A DNA stretch of 42,718 bases from Terriglobales bacterium (GTDB lineage Bacteria; Acidobacteriota; Terriglobia; Terriglobales; Acidobacteriaceae), in the NCBI GenBank assembly GCA_024281115.1, contig JAMXLI010000318.1:1-42718 (forward strand). Direction: 5' to 3'. Below are positions 1 through 10,383 of the stretch, piece by piece. A program made the translations under genes and the position numbers. The first letter of the stretch is position 1; each line of letters starts with the position of its first letter. The notes beneath the pieces are model-generated. The model saw only the letters and a program-made list of their open reading frames with translations, was not told the DNA's origin and searched no databases.

Positions 1-2
1 CT

Positions 3-686
3 TACACGCACTTTACCTCGCCCATCCGCCGCTATCCTGATTTGATCGTGCACCGCATCCTCAAGGAGGTGCTGCGCGACTCCGCGGAGGCTCACGAAGC
101 CGCCGTTCCGGTAGGCCGGGGACGTTCGGCGCCTGACCGCCACCCTTCTCCATGGTCGAAGTGGGCCGGCGAAAGCGGCAAGACGGCGGGAAAGCCGGCC
201 CGCGCTCAGACGGCGCTGCCCACGGGTTCTTCCGCGCCCGCAGGGAACGGCGGCGGTCCCCTCCCGGCCGCAGCGCTGCGCGAGATCGCGCAAGAATCCA
301 GCGACGCCGAACGCCGCGCCGATGAGGCGGAACGCGAGCTCATGGAATGGAAGAAAGTAAAGTTCATGCAGGACCGGGTCGGCGAGGACTTCGACGGGCT
401 GGTGGTCAGCGTCACCAAATACGGGCTGTTTGTGGAGCTCACTGAACTGTTCGTGGAAGGCCTGGTGCCGCTGGCGACCCTGGTGGGCGACCGCTACAAC
501 TTTCACGAAAACACGCGACAGATCATTGGCCAGCAAAGCCGCCAGACGTATGGCTTGGGCCAGCGGGTCCGCGTGCTGGTCGACCGGATTGATCCTGTGC
601 AGAAGAAAATCCAGTTCGCGCTGCTCGAGCCCGAGCCGGCGCGGCGGCGCCCGGGTGCGAACCGAAAGCGCAGTTCGCCGCGCTGA
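3..686 (+). CDS. rnr: Ribonuclease R, C-terminal part (5' truncated by window edge)
   Basis: Frame 3 is open from the window start: YTHFTSPIRRYPDLIVHR (end of RNB domain), then ERRADEAERELMEWKKVKFMQDRVGEDFDGLVVSVTKYGLFVEL (S1 domain). Confidence 0.92.
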   Translation, partial: YTHFTSPIRRYPDLIVHRILKEVLRDSAEAHEAAVPVGRGRSAPDRHPSPWSKWAGESGKTAGKPARAQTALPTGSSAPAGNGGGPLPAAALREIAQESSDAERRADEAERELMEWKKVKFMQDRVGEDFDGLVVSVTKYGLFVELTELFVEGLVPLATLVGDRYNFHENTRQIIGQQSRQTYGLGQRVRVLVDRIDPVQKKIQFALLEPEPARRRPGANRKRSSPR

Positions 687-733
687 GTGCCCGCAACCCG
701 GAAGCGGCAGACTTGCGGCTCCGCAACCATTAA

Positions 734-748
734 CTTGCGATTTGCAAG
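734..748. promoter_or_regulatory. Perfect inverted repeat CTTGC-GATTT-GCAAG, candidate HxlR-family operator
   Basis: CTTGCGATTTGCAAG lies just upstream of the GTG start of the HxlR-like ORF. Confidence 0.5.
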
Positions 749-762
749 CGAACTTTGCTACA

Positions 763-1317
763 GTGCCCGGCGTGCCCAGCAGGGGAGAGAGCAGGCGCCG
801 GTCGGGATGTCCCGTCAGCCTTGCGCTCGAGAGGTTCGGCGACCGCTGGTCGCTGCTCATCATTCGCGACCTGATGGTGCGCGGGTTTCGCACCTTCAAG
901 GAATTCGAGCATTCCGGGGAAGGCATCGCCAGCAACATCCTTGCCGACCGGCTGACCAAGCTTCAGGCTGCGGGAATTATCCAGGCCGAAGCGGAACGTA
1001 ACGACGCACGACGCGTCAATTACGGTTTAACGGGGAAGGGAATCGATCTCGCCCCCGTGTTGCTGGAACTGCTGATCTGGGGAGCGCGGCACGAGCAGGC
1101 GGGCGCCTCATGCGCGTTTCTCGACAACCTGGAACGGAACCGCGAGCGGATCCTGGGAGAGGTGCGGCGGCGCTGGCGGGAGCGGGATCGGACCCCGGTG
1201 CTTCCGCGTTTCGCAGAGCACGCGCCACTTTTCCAGGCAGAGCAGAAAGAACCTGCTCGCCGCCGGGTGAAGCGGGACCATTCTGAAGGCAGAAGAACTC
1301 TTGGCCGCGGCAACTGA
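763..1317 (+). CDS. HxlR-family winged-helix transcriptional regulator
   Basis: CPVSLALERFGDRWSLLIIRDLMVRGFRTFKEFEHSGEGIASNILADRLTKLQAAGII is a typical HxlR wHTH; start GTG 763 (or 772) within the longer ORF 430..1317. Confidence 0.88.
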   Translation: MPGVPSRGESRRRSGCPVSLALERFGDRWSLLIIRDLMVRGFRTFKEFEHSGEGIASNILADRLTKLQAAGIIQAEAERNDARRVNYGLTGKGIDLAPVLLELLIWGARHEQAGASCAFLDNLERNRERILGEVRRRWRERDRTPVLPRFAEHAPLFQAEQKEPARRRVKRDHSEGRRTLGRGN

Positions 1318-1412
1318 TTCCGGCGGGTTCGCGCAGGGCCGCTTATGGCCGCGTCTTCTGAGGGTGGCTATGCGGATACGCAAACAATCTACCCAGCGAG
1401 GAGGAGAAACGC

Positions 1413-2524
<1,112 letters not shown>

Positions 2525-2528
<4 letters not shown>

Positions 2529-2821
2529 TCCGGGTCGAGTTGCCGCAACACCTGCGCAACCTGGCGAAGGTGGGCGTAGAAGTGCACCTGGAGGTTCCGG
2601 GCCCAGTGACCGTGGGCGCGGTGCTGGATGCGCTGGAGGACCGCTATCCCATGTTGCGGGGCACCATTCGCGATCAGACTACGCACAAGCGGCGTCCGTT
2701 TCTGCGCTTTTTCGCCTGTGAACAGGACCTGTCGCATGAACCGCCGGACAAGCCCCTGCCCGAAGCAGTTGTCTCGGGACGTGAGCCATTGATAATCCTG
2801 GGGGCCATCGCGGGCGGATGA
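2525..2821 (+). CDS. MoaD/ThiS-like ubiquitin-fold small protein
   Basis: [42 protein letters not shown]...[14 protein letters not shown] overlap with the upstream stop codon. Confidence 0.75.
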
Positions 2822-3134
2822 GGCCCGCCGATCAGCGAGGGAAGCGAGCGCCACTACCGGCTATTGGCTGCAGACGACACCCTGCAGCTGCCGCCGTCTT
2901 GCCCTGCGGACCAGGATCGCGCATTCGCGGCGCGAACCGCCAGGTACAAAGATAAGACCAAAAAGAGCGCCGCTTTAATCCAGGAGAGCTTCACAATATC
3001 CTCGGCGTGATTCTTGAAAAAATCATGGTCTGAATGCCCACTGGTTACAAGATGTCGAAAGGAGATGTCCCCAGGGAGGAGAGTTCCAGGGGAAAAGAGT
3101 CAATGCGAAAACATTGCCCCTGCCGCCGCAGAAT

Positions 3135-5945
3135 TCAATCCAGGTCCCGCCAGTTGGGACCCACGCCGATCTCCACCAGGAGCGGCACCTTCAACGGGTG
3201 TACCTCTTCCATGTGCCGCCGCACCAGGCTGCGCAGGGCGTCCGCTTCGGCTTCCGGTGCCTCGAAAACCAGCTCGTCGTGGACCTGCAGCAGCATGCGC
3301 GACTGCATCCTGGCGGCGCGCAGGTCGGCATCAATTCGGATCATGGCAATCTTGATGAGGTCGGCTGCAGTGCCCTGCAACGGTGTGTTCACCGCCGTGC
3401 GCTCGGCAAAGCCGCGCATGTTGTAGTTCTTACTGTTGATATCCGGGATGGGCCGTGCGCGGCCAAACAGAGTCTTCACCTGCCCTGTTTTGCGCGCCTG
3501 TTCCAGCGTGTGGTCGAGGTACTTGCGCACTCCCGAGTACTTCTCGAAATACGCGTCGATGAACTTTTTGGCTTCCCCGGTCTCTATCTGCAGGTTTTGC
3601 GCCAACCCAAAAGGCGACAGCCCATAGACGATGCCGAAGTTCACCACCTTGGCGCGGCGTCGGTGCTCGGCATTCACCATCAGCGGCGGGACGCCGAACA
3701 CCTGCGATGCGGTCAAAGTGTGGATGTCGTCGCCTCGCCGGTAGGCTTCGACCAGCAGCCGGTCCTCGGAGAAGTGCGCCAGCAGGCGCAGCTCGATCTG
3801 CGAGTAGTCGGCAGCCAGCAGCACCCAACCGGGTTCGGCCACGAAGGCGGCGCGGATTTCACGCCCCAGCTCGGTACGGATGGGAATGTTCTGCAGGTTG
3901 GGGTTGGTGGACGAAAGCCGCCCCGTCGCCGTTCCCGTCTGGCCAAAGCTGGTGTGGACCCGCCCGGTGCCCGCGTTCAGCAGAGCGGGTAAGGCATCCA
4001 CGTACGTGGACTTCAATTTCGAGAGCTGCCGGTAGTGCAGCACCAGGCGCGGCACCTCGTGGGTCAGGGCCAGCTGCTCCAGCACATCGACGGCGGTTGA
4101 AACCGTCTTGCCCTTGCCGTACTTCACCGGCTTGGGCAGGTTCAGCTTGTTAAACAGAATGTCGCCCAATTGGCGCGGCGAGTTGATGTTGAACTCGACT
4201 CCCGCGTGCTGGTGAATCTCGCGTGCCTTGGCGTCGCAGTCGGCTTCCAGGCGCTTCGACATACGGCCGAGCACGCCCGCGTCAATCTTAATGCCCGCCT
4301 TTTCCATGCGCGCCAGCACCGGCACCAGGGGCAGATCAATCTCCTCGTACACCTTCATCAGGCCGGATTCCTGCACCTCTCGGCGCAGCGCCACTGCCAG
4401 CCGCCCGGCGATGTCCGCGCTCTCGGGAAGCGATCCCTCCAGCTTGAGGTTGAACCGGCGCAGAGCCACATCCGAGAGACGGTGCGAACTGTAGGTCGGA
4501 TCGATGAGATAGGAATACAGCATGGAGTCATCGACCACTCCCCCCAGGGCGCGCTCGTCCAGCGCGTGCAGCATGCTTTTCAAATCGTGCATCGCTTTAG
4601 GGATCCTGTCGTCCGCCAGGACGGAAAACAGCTCGCGGGCCGCCGCCCCGTCGTCCAGGCACACTGTGACGGCCACTCCCGGCGCGGGCGAGATGGCCAT
4701 CTTCCGTGAGGCTGGAGTTACGGGCTGAGCGATGCTGAGCGCAAGGCTGCCGCTCTCCTCTTCAGCGTCCTCCTCGGGCGCAGTCGGCGCCGTCGGCGGC
4801 AGCCCATCCATTGCCAGGGCCAGTGGTGTTTCTTCTTCCCGCAGCCGAAGCGCCGCCTCCAGCTCGGACTCGGTCTGGGCCTCGCTATAGCGGGTCTCGC
4901 TCACCTGCACGCCGGAAACAAACTCTTTCAGCAACGTAGTGAATTCCAGTTCTGTGAACAGCTGGCGGCAGGCTTCGGCATCGGGTTCCTGGGCGCGCAT
5001 GGCATCTACGTCCAGCTCCACCGGAACCTGGCGGTCAATGGTGGCCATCTGCTTGCTGAACAGGATCACGTCGCGATTGTTCAGCAGCGACTCGCGGTAG
5101 GTCTTCTTCTCCACCTCCTGGGCGTGCTCGAGCGCCGCTTCCACCGAACCGAATCGGCGGATCAATTCCACAGATCCCTTGTCGCCGATCCCAGGCGCGC
5201 CGGGGATGTTGTCGATGCTGTCGCCGCGCAAAGCCATCACGTCCACCACCCGCTCAGGCGGGACGCCGAGGATTTCCTCCACCTTGGCGCGGTCGCAGAT
5301 CAGGTTGTCCTTGGGCGGATTCAGCACGCACACGCCGTCGGCCACCAGCTGCAGCATGTCCTTGTCGCTCGACACCACGTACACCGGGTACGAGCGCTCC
5401 GCCGCCTGCCGCGCCAGCGTGCCGATCACGTCGTCGGCCTCGAATCCCGGCATCTCCAGCATGGGAATACGGAACGCCTGCAGAGCTCGTCGAATATAGG
5501 GCAGCTGCTGCGCCAGGTCGGGCGGCATCTCGGCGCGCTGCGCCTTGTAGCCGCCGTACTCGATCTCGTGAAACGTTTGCGTCTTGATGTCGAACTTGCG
5601 CACGCTGGTGATGGCGGCGGCCTGCTGATCGCGGAAGGTGGGCGCGGAGACGTCGAACACCGCGGCCAGGTATTCGGGCGCGAAATCGTCGCGCAGCTTG
5701 CGCAGCATGTTGACGAACACGTACGTCGCCGCCGTGGGGATCCCCGTCTTAGTAGACATGGGGCGCTGGCGCGCCATGGCGTGATAGGCGCGAAAAATGA
5801 ACGACATGGTGTCGATCAGAAAGATTCGGCCCTTGCCGGGGTCCCCCTTGGGCAGGGTGGCCGCGAGCGCCGCGATCCGAGGCGCCGGCGCCGGGGGAAC
5901 TTCCTCGGCAGAAGCCGGTTGCGTTTTGGTTTTACGGGCGGGCAA
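3135..5945 (-). CDS. polA: DNA polymerase I
   Basis: N-terminal 5'-3' exonuclease domain (FLIDTMSFIFRAYHAM) and C-terminal pol A domain (LLAADYSQIELRLLAHFSED, VNFGIVYGLSPFGLAQNL, QVHDELVFEAP). Confidence 0.97.
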   Translation of the reverse strand: MPARKTKTQPASAEEVPPAPAPRIAALAATLPKGDPGKGRIFLIDTMSFIFRAYHAMARQRPMSTKTGIPTAATYVFVNMLRKLRDDFAPEYLAAVFDVSAPTFRDQQAAAITSVRKFDIKTQTFHEIEYGGYKAQRAEMPPDLAQQLPYIRRALQAFRIPMLEMPGFEADDVIGTLARQAAERSYPVYVVSSDKDMLQLVADGVCVLNPPKDNLICDRAKVEEILGVPPERVVDVMALRGDSIDNIPGAPGIGDKGSVELIRRFGSVEAALEHAQEVEKKTYRESLLNNRDVILFSKQMATIDRQVPVELDVDAMRAQEPDAEACRQLFTELEFTTLLKEFVSGVQVSETRYSEAQTESELEAALRLREEETPLALAMDGLPPTAPTAPEEDAEEESGSLALSIAQPVTPASRKMAISPAPGVAVTVCLDDGAAARELFSVLADDRIPKAMHDLKSMLHALDERALGGVVDDSMLYSYLIDPTYSSHRLSDVALRRFNLKLEGSLPESADIAGRLAVALRREVQESGLMKVYEEIDLPLVPVLARMEKAGIKIDAGVLGRMSKRLEADCDAKAREIHQHAGVEFNINSPRQLGDILFNKLNLPKPVKYGKGKTVSTAVDVLEQLALTHEVPRLVLHYRQLSKLKSTYVDALPALLNAGTGRVHTSFGQTGTATGRLSSTNPNLQNIPIRTELGREIRAAFVAEPGWVLLAADYSQIELRLLAHFSEDRLLVEAYRRGDDIHTLTASQVFGVPPLMVNAEHRRRAKVVNFGIVYGLSPFGLAQNLQIETGEAKKFIDAYFEKYSGVRKYLDHTLEQARKTGQVKTLFGRARPIPDINSKNYNMRGFAERTAVNTPLQGTAADLIKIAMIRIDADLRAARMQSRMLLQVHDELVFEAPEAEADALRSLVRRHMEEVHPLKVPLLVEIGVGPNWRDLD

Positions 5946-5966
5946 TACCTCTAGTGTAGCAAGCTC

Positions 5967-7058
5967 CTACTCGACGAACATGCAGTCGCCGTAGGAGTAG
6001 AAGCGGTAGCGCTGGCGGACAGCATGCTCATAAGCGGCCAGCACGCGCTCCCGCCCGGCGAACGCGCATACCAGCATCAACAGGCTGGACCTGGGCAGAT
6101 GAAAATTGGTCAGCAGGGCATTCACCACACGGAAAGGATAGCCGGGGTAGATGAACAGCGCCGTCTCGTGCTCCCCTGGCGCAACTTCCGCGCCCGCGCC
6201 GCGCGAGACGGAGTCTTCCAGCGTCCGCACGGTAGTGGTACCCACTGCGACCACGCGCCGGCGCTCCTGCCGTGCCCGGTTGATTATGGCGGCGTTCTCC
6301 GGCGTTATGACGTACCGCTCGGGATGGAGCCGATTGCTTTCCACCGCCAGGTCGCGCAATGGTTGGAACGTGCCCAGCCCGACGTGCAGCGTGACTTCGG
6401 CGGTTTCAATGCCCCGCATCCGCAGTTGTGACAGTACTTCCGGCGTGAAGTGCAGTCCTGCCGTGGGCGCCGCCACCGAGCCCCGCTCGCGCGCGTAGAC
6501 GGTCTGGTAACGCTCACGGTCGTCCGGCTGGTCATTGCGATGGATGTAAGGCGGCAGCGGCACGTGTCCATGCCGCTCGAGAATCGCCCAAAAATCCGGG
6601 TGAGGGGTGAAGCGCAGCGTGCGCTCACCGAACACGCCACGCGCAATTACCTCCGCCTCCAGGCCCTCCGCCAGCATCAGCCGTTCGCCTATTCCAATCT
6701 TTTTGGCGGGGTGCACCAGGCACTCCCACTGGAAGGGGCCCATTTCGCGCGCAAGCAGAACCTCCACCTTTCCGCGGAGAAATTCTCGGGCGGCCGGGTT
6801 GCGCGCGCTGACTGGCTGCGCATGGATCCCGGCGCGCCGGCCGAATAACCGCGCCGGAAACACTCGCGAGTTGTTCACCACCAGCAGGTCGCCCGGGCGA
6901 AGCAAACCGGGCAAGTCGCGGAAGAATCGGTCCGCCAGGCCTTGACCTGGCGCCTGCTCACGGCTGAGGTGCAGCATGCGCGCGCCGGCGCGATCCTCGA
7001 GCGCGTGCTGCGCAATCAGTTCCTCTGGAAGGTGGTAATCGAAGTCGCTCACCCGCAC
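5967..7058 (-). CDS. queA: S-adenosylmethionine:tRNA ribosyltransferase-isomerase
   Basis: [53 protein letters not shown]. Confidence 0.97.
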   Translation of the reverse strand: MRVSDFDYHLPEELIAQHALEDRAGARMLHLSREQAPGQGLADRFFRDLPGLLRPGDLLVVNNSRVFPARLFGRRAGIHAQPVSARNPAAREFLRGKVEVLLAREMGPFQWECLVHPAKKIGIGERLMLAEGLEAEVIARGVFGERTLRFTPHPDFWAILERHGHVPLPPYIHRNDQPDDRERYQTVYARERGSVAAPTAGLHFTPEVLSQLRMRGIETAEVTLHVGLGTFQPLRDLAVESNRLHPERYVITPENAAIINRARQERRRVVAVGTTTVRTLEDSVSRGAGAEVAPGEHETALFIYPGYPFRVVNALLTNFHLPRSSLLMLVCAFAGRERVLAAYEHAVRQRYRFYSYGDCMFVE

Positions 7059-7172
7059 GGGGATGAATTATAGGAGTGGCGGGGATCACCCGGCGGCCGG
7101 CAATTGTCTCCCTTATCTACCTGCGGTACCATACCCAGATTCATAGGGGCGAGCAATCACCATTGCCGGCGC

Positions 7173-7886
7173 ATGACGAGCGAACGCACCCATCGAAAAG
7201 ACATCCTGCGGTTCGGAAAGATGATCCACGAGCGTGGCTTCATCGCCGCTACCGACGGGAACCTCTCCGTTCGCCTGGGCAGGAACCGGATCCTGACCAC
7301 GCCCACGGCCATGTGCAAGGGCATGATGCAGAGCTCCGACCTGGTGGTCTGCGACCTCGACGGTAACCGCATCTCCGGGCGGCGAAACGTCTCCAGCGAG
7401 ATCGCCATGCACCTGCTGATTTACCGGCTGCGGCCGGATGTGAACGCGGTGGTGCACGCGCATCCCCCAACCGCTACCGGCTACGCCGCCGCCGGCTTGC
7501 CGCTAAGCCAGCCGCTCTTGTCCGAGGTCATCATCTGCCTGGGCAACATCCCGCTCGCCGAGTACGCCACCCCGGGCACGCTCGAGCTGTCCCAGGCGCT
7601 GGAGCCGCTGGTGCCCGGAAACGACGCCATTCTCATGTCCAACCACGGTGTCGTCACTTACGGCGAGGACCTCCATGTTGCTTACATGCGCATGGAAACG
7701 GTCGAGCACTTCGCCAGGATTGCGCTGGTGACACACCTGCTCGGACAGCAAAAGCTCTTGACCGACCAGGACGTGGAGAAATTACAGTCGGTGCGCGCCA
7801 AGTACGTCACCGCTCTGAACCATGGACACAACAACGGAGGGCGCGAGCGCTCTTCGCGGCAGCGGCCACCCGCCAAGACTTACTAA
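7173..7886 (+). CDS. Class II aldolase/adducin family protein (fuculose-phosphate aldolase-like)
   Basis: GFIAATDGNLSVRLGRNRILTTPTAMCKG, VVHAHPPTATGYA, AILMSNHGVVTYGEDL. Confidence 0.9.
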   Translation: MTSERTHRKDILRFGKMIHERGFIAATDGNLSVRLGRNRILTTPTAMCKGMMQSSDLVVCDLDGNRISGRRNVSSEIAMHLLIYRLRPDVNAVVHAHPPTATGYAAAGLPLSQPLLSEVIICLGNIPLAEYATPGTLELSQALEPLVPGNDAILMSNHGVVTYGEDLHVAYMRMETVEHFARIALVTHLLGQQKLLTDQDVEKLQSVRAKYVTALNHGHNNGGRERSSRQRPPAKTY

Positions 7887-7892
7887 AGCTTC

Positions 7893-10103
7893 CTATTCCG
7901 CTCCGATTCGAAACCGCATTCCGGCGCGCACATTGAGGCGCAGCGCAGGATACCCCGCCGCTTCTTCGTAATGCCGGTTGAGTGCGTTCTGGACGGCGAC
8001 GTAGGCACTCACTCGGGAAGTCAGCGCGTACCATCCCCCCACGTCTACGCGAACATATCCGGCGGCATGGTCTACGTGCGGCACCAGGCCGAGAAAATCT
8101 GAATCCAGCCGGCGCCCCACTCCGGCCGCCGCCACATCGCCGCCCCAGCGCCGCCCGGAATAGCTCACCAGCACCGTACCGGAATGGCGCGGACGCCGTA
8201 GCAGGGATTGGCCAGCCGCCAGCAGCGGGTCACAGAAATTCGCCAGGGTGCACAGCGGAGCTGCCAGGATCTGCGTCGCGGCGTAGGTATACCCCGACTG
8301 CAAGGAAAGGCGCCGCCGCAGCCGTGCATTGAGTTGCAGCTCGGCCCCATGCGCCAGCGCCTTGTTCACGTTGGTGTACTGCCCGACAAACGTGACCGGA
8401 TTCGTCGCGAATTCAATCTGGTCACGAAATAGGTTATGGAAATACGTGGCCGAAACAATGTATTTCCCCCCGAGCAGCTTCTGTTCGATGCCCGCGTCGA
8501 AAGCGCGGTTCTGTTCGGAGCGCAGGTTGGGATTGGGGATTTCAAACGGTCCGGTGGCGAAGGTCTCCTCCAGGCGCGGCTCCTTGATGCCGGTGGCATA
8601 GGACCCGCGCAGACGTGTCCCCGACCACCAACGCGCTCCCCGGAGGGCGAGCAGGCTGAAGGCGGCACGCGGCACCGCTTTGTTGCCAAAGCTGCCGTTG
8701 TGAACAAAGCGAACACCGCCGACCAGCGACACGCGTCCCAGGCTGGCGAACTGCTGCGCGTACACATCGTGGTTCAGGCGGAGCCCGTGGGCAGGCGGCG
8801 GCGCGGCCAGGTCGCCGGTGAACCCCTTCTCGTCCTCGAAGCGGTATCCAAACGTCGTTTGTGTCCAGCTGCGTTCCCAGTACTGGCCCTGGTACTCGAA
8901 GCCGGCGCGATTGATGTCTGTGAGAAGGGAAAATGGCGAATCGAAGTTGAAGCCGCCAAAAGCCGGCGTTACTCGTCCCAGCTGCACCACGTCGTCCACG
9001 TTGAAACGCGTGTGGTGGTACTCGAAGCCGGTGAAGCGGTGCTCCGAGCGCCGCCCGCTGACTACGACGTCCAGGCCCGCAAGGAAGTTGTTTTGCCGCG
9101 CCCGCTGGTCCAGGTCGGGAGGCACCAGCGCCAATCCATTGAAGTTCCAGAACGACTGCACGCCCGTCCGGCTGTTCGAATGCCGCGTGCGCAATCGCAA
9201 GCGAACCCGTGGGCTGAGAATGGCTCCCAGGTTCGCGCCCTGGAGAGAATTGGAATAGTCGTCGTTGGGGCCCTGGCCCGCGGTGTTGAACTGGTCGGCA
9301 AATAGGTTGTAATCGAATCGGCCGCGCGCGCCTGAGAGCGACATGAATCCGTGCGCGGTCGCGAAGGTTCCGCCGTCGGCCCCCATCTGCAGTTCCGGCG
9401 AGCGGGTAGTTCCCTCGCGGCTCCAGGTCTGGACAACGCTGGTCATCGCGTCGGAACCGTAAAGTGTGCTCTCGGCACCGCGCACGAACTCCACGCGGTC
9501 CACCTCGGTCATGGGCACCACGCCAAAATCGAAGGTACCCCCGGGATCGTTCACCACCACTCCGTCCACGATCGTTTTGTTGTAGCGGGAATCGCCACCG
9601 CGCACGAACAACGATGCGATTCCCCCGCGCCGCCCGGCAGAGTTCACCACCGCGCCCGGCAGGAAGCGGATCGCGTCGGCCGCATCGGTAGGTTGCAGGT
9701 TGCGAAGCTCGCCGGCGTTAAGCTCCGCGGTTTCGGCGCCGCTGTCCTCGCTTGGGACAGGAGAACGTGTAGCGGTGACAAACACGTTTTCTTCCATGGC
9801 GGCGATCTCTAATTGAAGGGCGATTTCAGCCGGCGCGGAGGTGTCGGCATCTTTTTCCGCAAAGCCCGGAGCCAGCACCCGCACCCGGTACGGTCCAGGG
9901 GCGAGGTCGTGGAATGCCGCCACGCCTTGCGGGGTGGTCGGGCGCACGGCCAAAGACCTGGTTTCGCCTGCGCGCGACAACAACACCTGCGCCCCGGCAA
10001 CCACGGCGCCGCCGGGATCGGTGACCTTCACTACCAGGTCCTCGGCCCACACATGGGCCGCGCACCACAACACTGCCAGGAACGTGAGCACTCGCACAGA
10101 CAC
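7893..10103 (-). CDS. TonB-dependent outer-membrane receptor, BtuB-like, with N-terminal carboxypeptidase-regulatory-like domain
   Basis: Signal peptide, VKVTDPGGAVVAGAQVLLSRAGETRSLAV, plug domain (GGIASLFVRGGDSRYNKTIVDGVVVNDPGG), C-terminal beta-barrel; preceded by cobalamin riboswitch. Confidence 0.92.
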   Translation of the reverse strand: MSVRVLTFLAVLWCAAHVWAEDLVVKVTDPGGAVVAGAQVLLSRAGETRSLAVRPTTPQGVAAFHDLAPGPYRVRVLAPGFAEKDADTSAPAEIALQLEIAAMEENVFVTATRSPVPSEDSGAETAELNAGELRNLQPTDAADAIRFLPGAVVNSAGRRGGIASLFVRGGDSRYNKTIVDGVVVNDPGGTFDFGVVPMTEVDRVEFVRGAESTLYGSDAMTSVVQTWSREGTTRSPELQMGADGGTFATAHGFMSLSGARGRFDYNLFADQFNTAGQGPNDDYSNSLQGANLGAILSPRVRLRLRTRHSNSRTGVQSFWNFNGLALVPPDLDQRARQNNFLAGLDVVVSGRRSEHRFTGFEYHHTRFNVDDVVQLGRVTPAFGGFNFDSPFSLLTDINRAGFEYQGQYWERSWTQTTFGYRFEDEKGFTGDLAAPPPAHGLRLNHDVYAQQFASLGRVSLVGGVRFVHNGSFGNKAVPRAAFSLLALRGARWWSGTRLRGSYATGIKEPRLEETFATGPFEIPNPNLRSEQNRAFDAGIEQKLLGGKYIVSATYFHNLFRDQIEFATNPVTFVGQYTNVNKALAHGAELQLNARLRRRLSLQSGYTYAATQILAAPLCTLANFCDPLLAAGQSLLRRPRHSGTVLVSYSGRRWGGDVAAAGVGRRLDSDFLGLVPHVDHAAGYVRVDVGGWYALTSRVSAYVAVQNALNRHYEEAAGYPALRLNVRAGMRFRIGAE

Positions 10104-10138
10104 TCCTCCTTTACACGCGAAAGGGGTGGATGTAGGCA

Positions 10139-10312
10139 GTTCGCGCCGGTCTCCTGGCTTGGCGAGTCAGGGCCTGGCAGGCCCGGACCATCGCTGCTGC
10201 CTTCCCAGGCAAGCCCAGTGGCAGCAGCATCTCCTCGCTTACAGTTGCGCGGCAGCGCGGGATTTTCACCCGCTTCCCAGTCCTGAACAGCTTCAGGACG
10301 CGCGAACCCGAT
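10139..10312 (-). ncRNA. Cobalamin (AdoCbl) riboswitch
   Basis: Minus strand contains GGGAAGCGGGTGAAAATCCCGCGCTGCCGCGCAACTGTAAGCG...GCCACTGGGCTTGCCTGGGAAGGC...AGCCAGGAGACCGGC, the B12-box core and conserved arms. Confidence 0.95.
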
Positions 10313-10383
10313 TGATAAAGATCGCAGCGGAAGCAGTCCGCCTCCGCATCGCCCGCTAACGATATTCCCGCGCCCTACGGCTG

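Noticed and set aside
2822-3134. 312-bp region between MoaD-like gene and polA examined for sRNA or mobile remnant
   Set aside because: No ORF, inverted repeat or RNA motif that could be supported by eye
3114-5954. Several plus-strand ORFs (3114..3992, 4170..4709, 5124..5954) antisense to polA
   Set aside because: All lie opposite clear PolA coding sequence with no independent motif support
8436-9305. 289-aa plus-strand ORF antisense to the TonB receptor
   Set aside because: Opposite strand encodes a coherent TonB-dependent barrel; no domain seen
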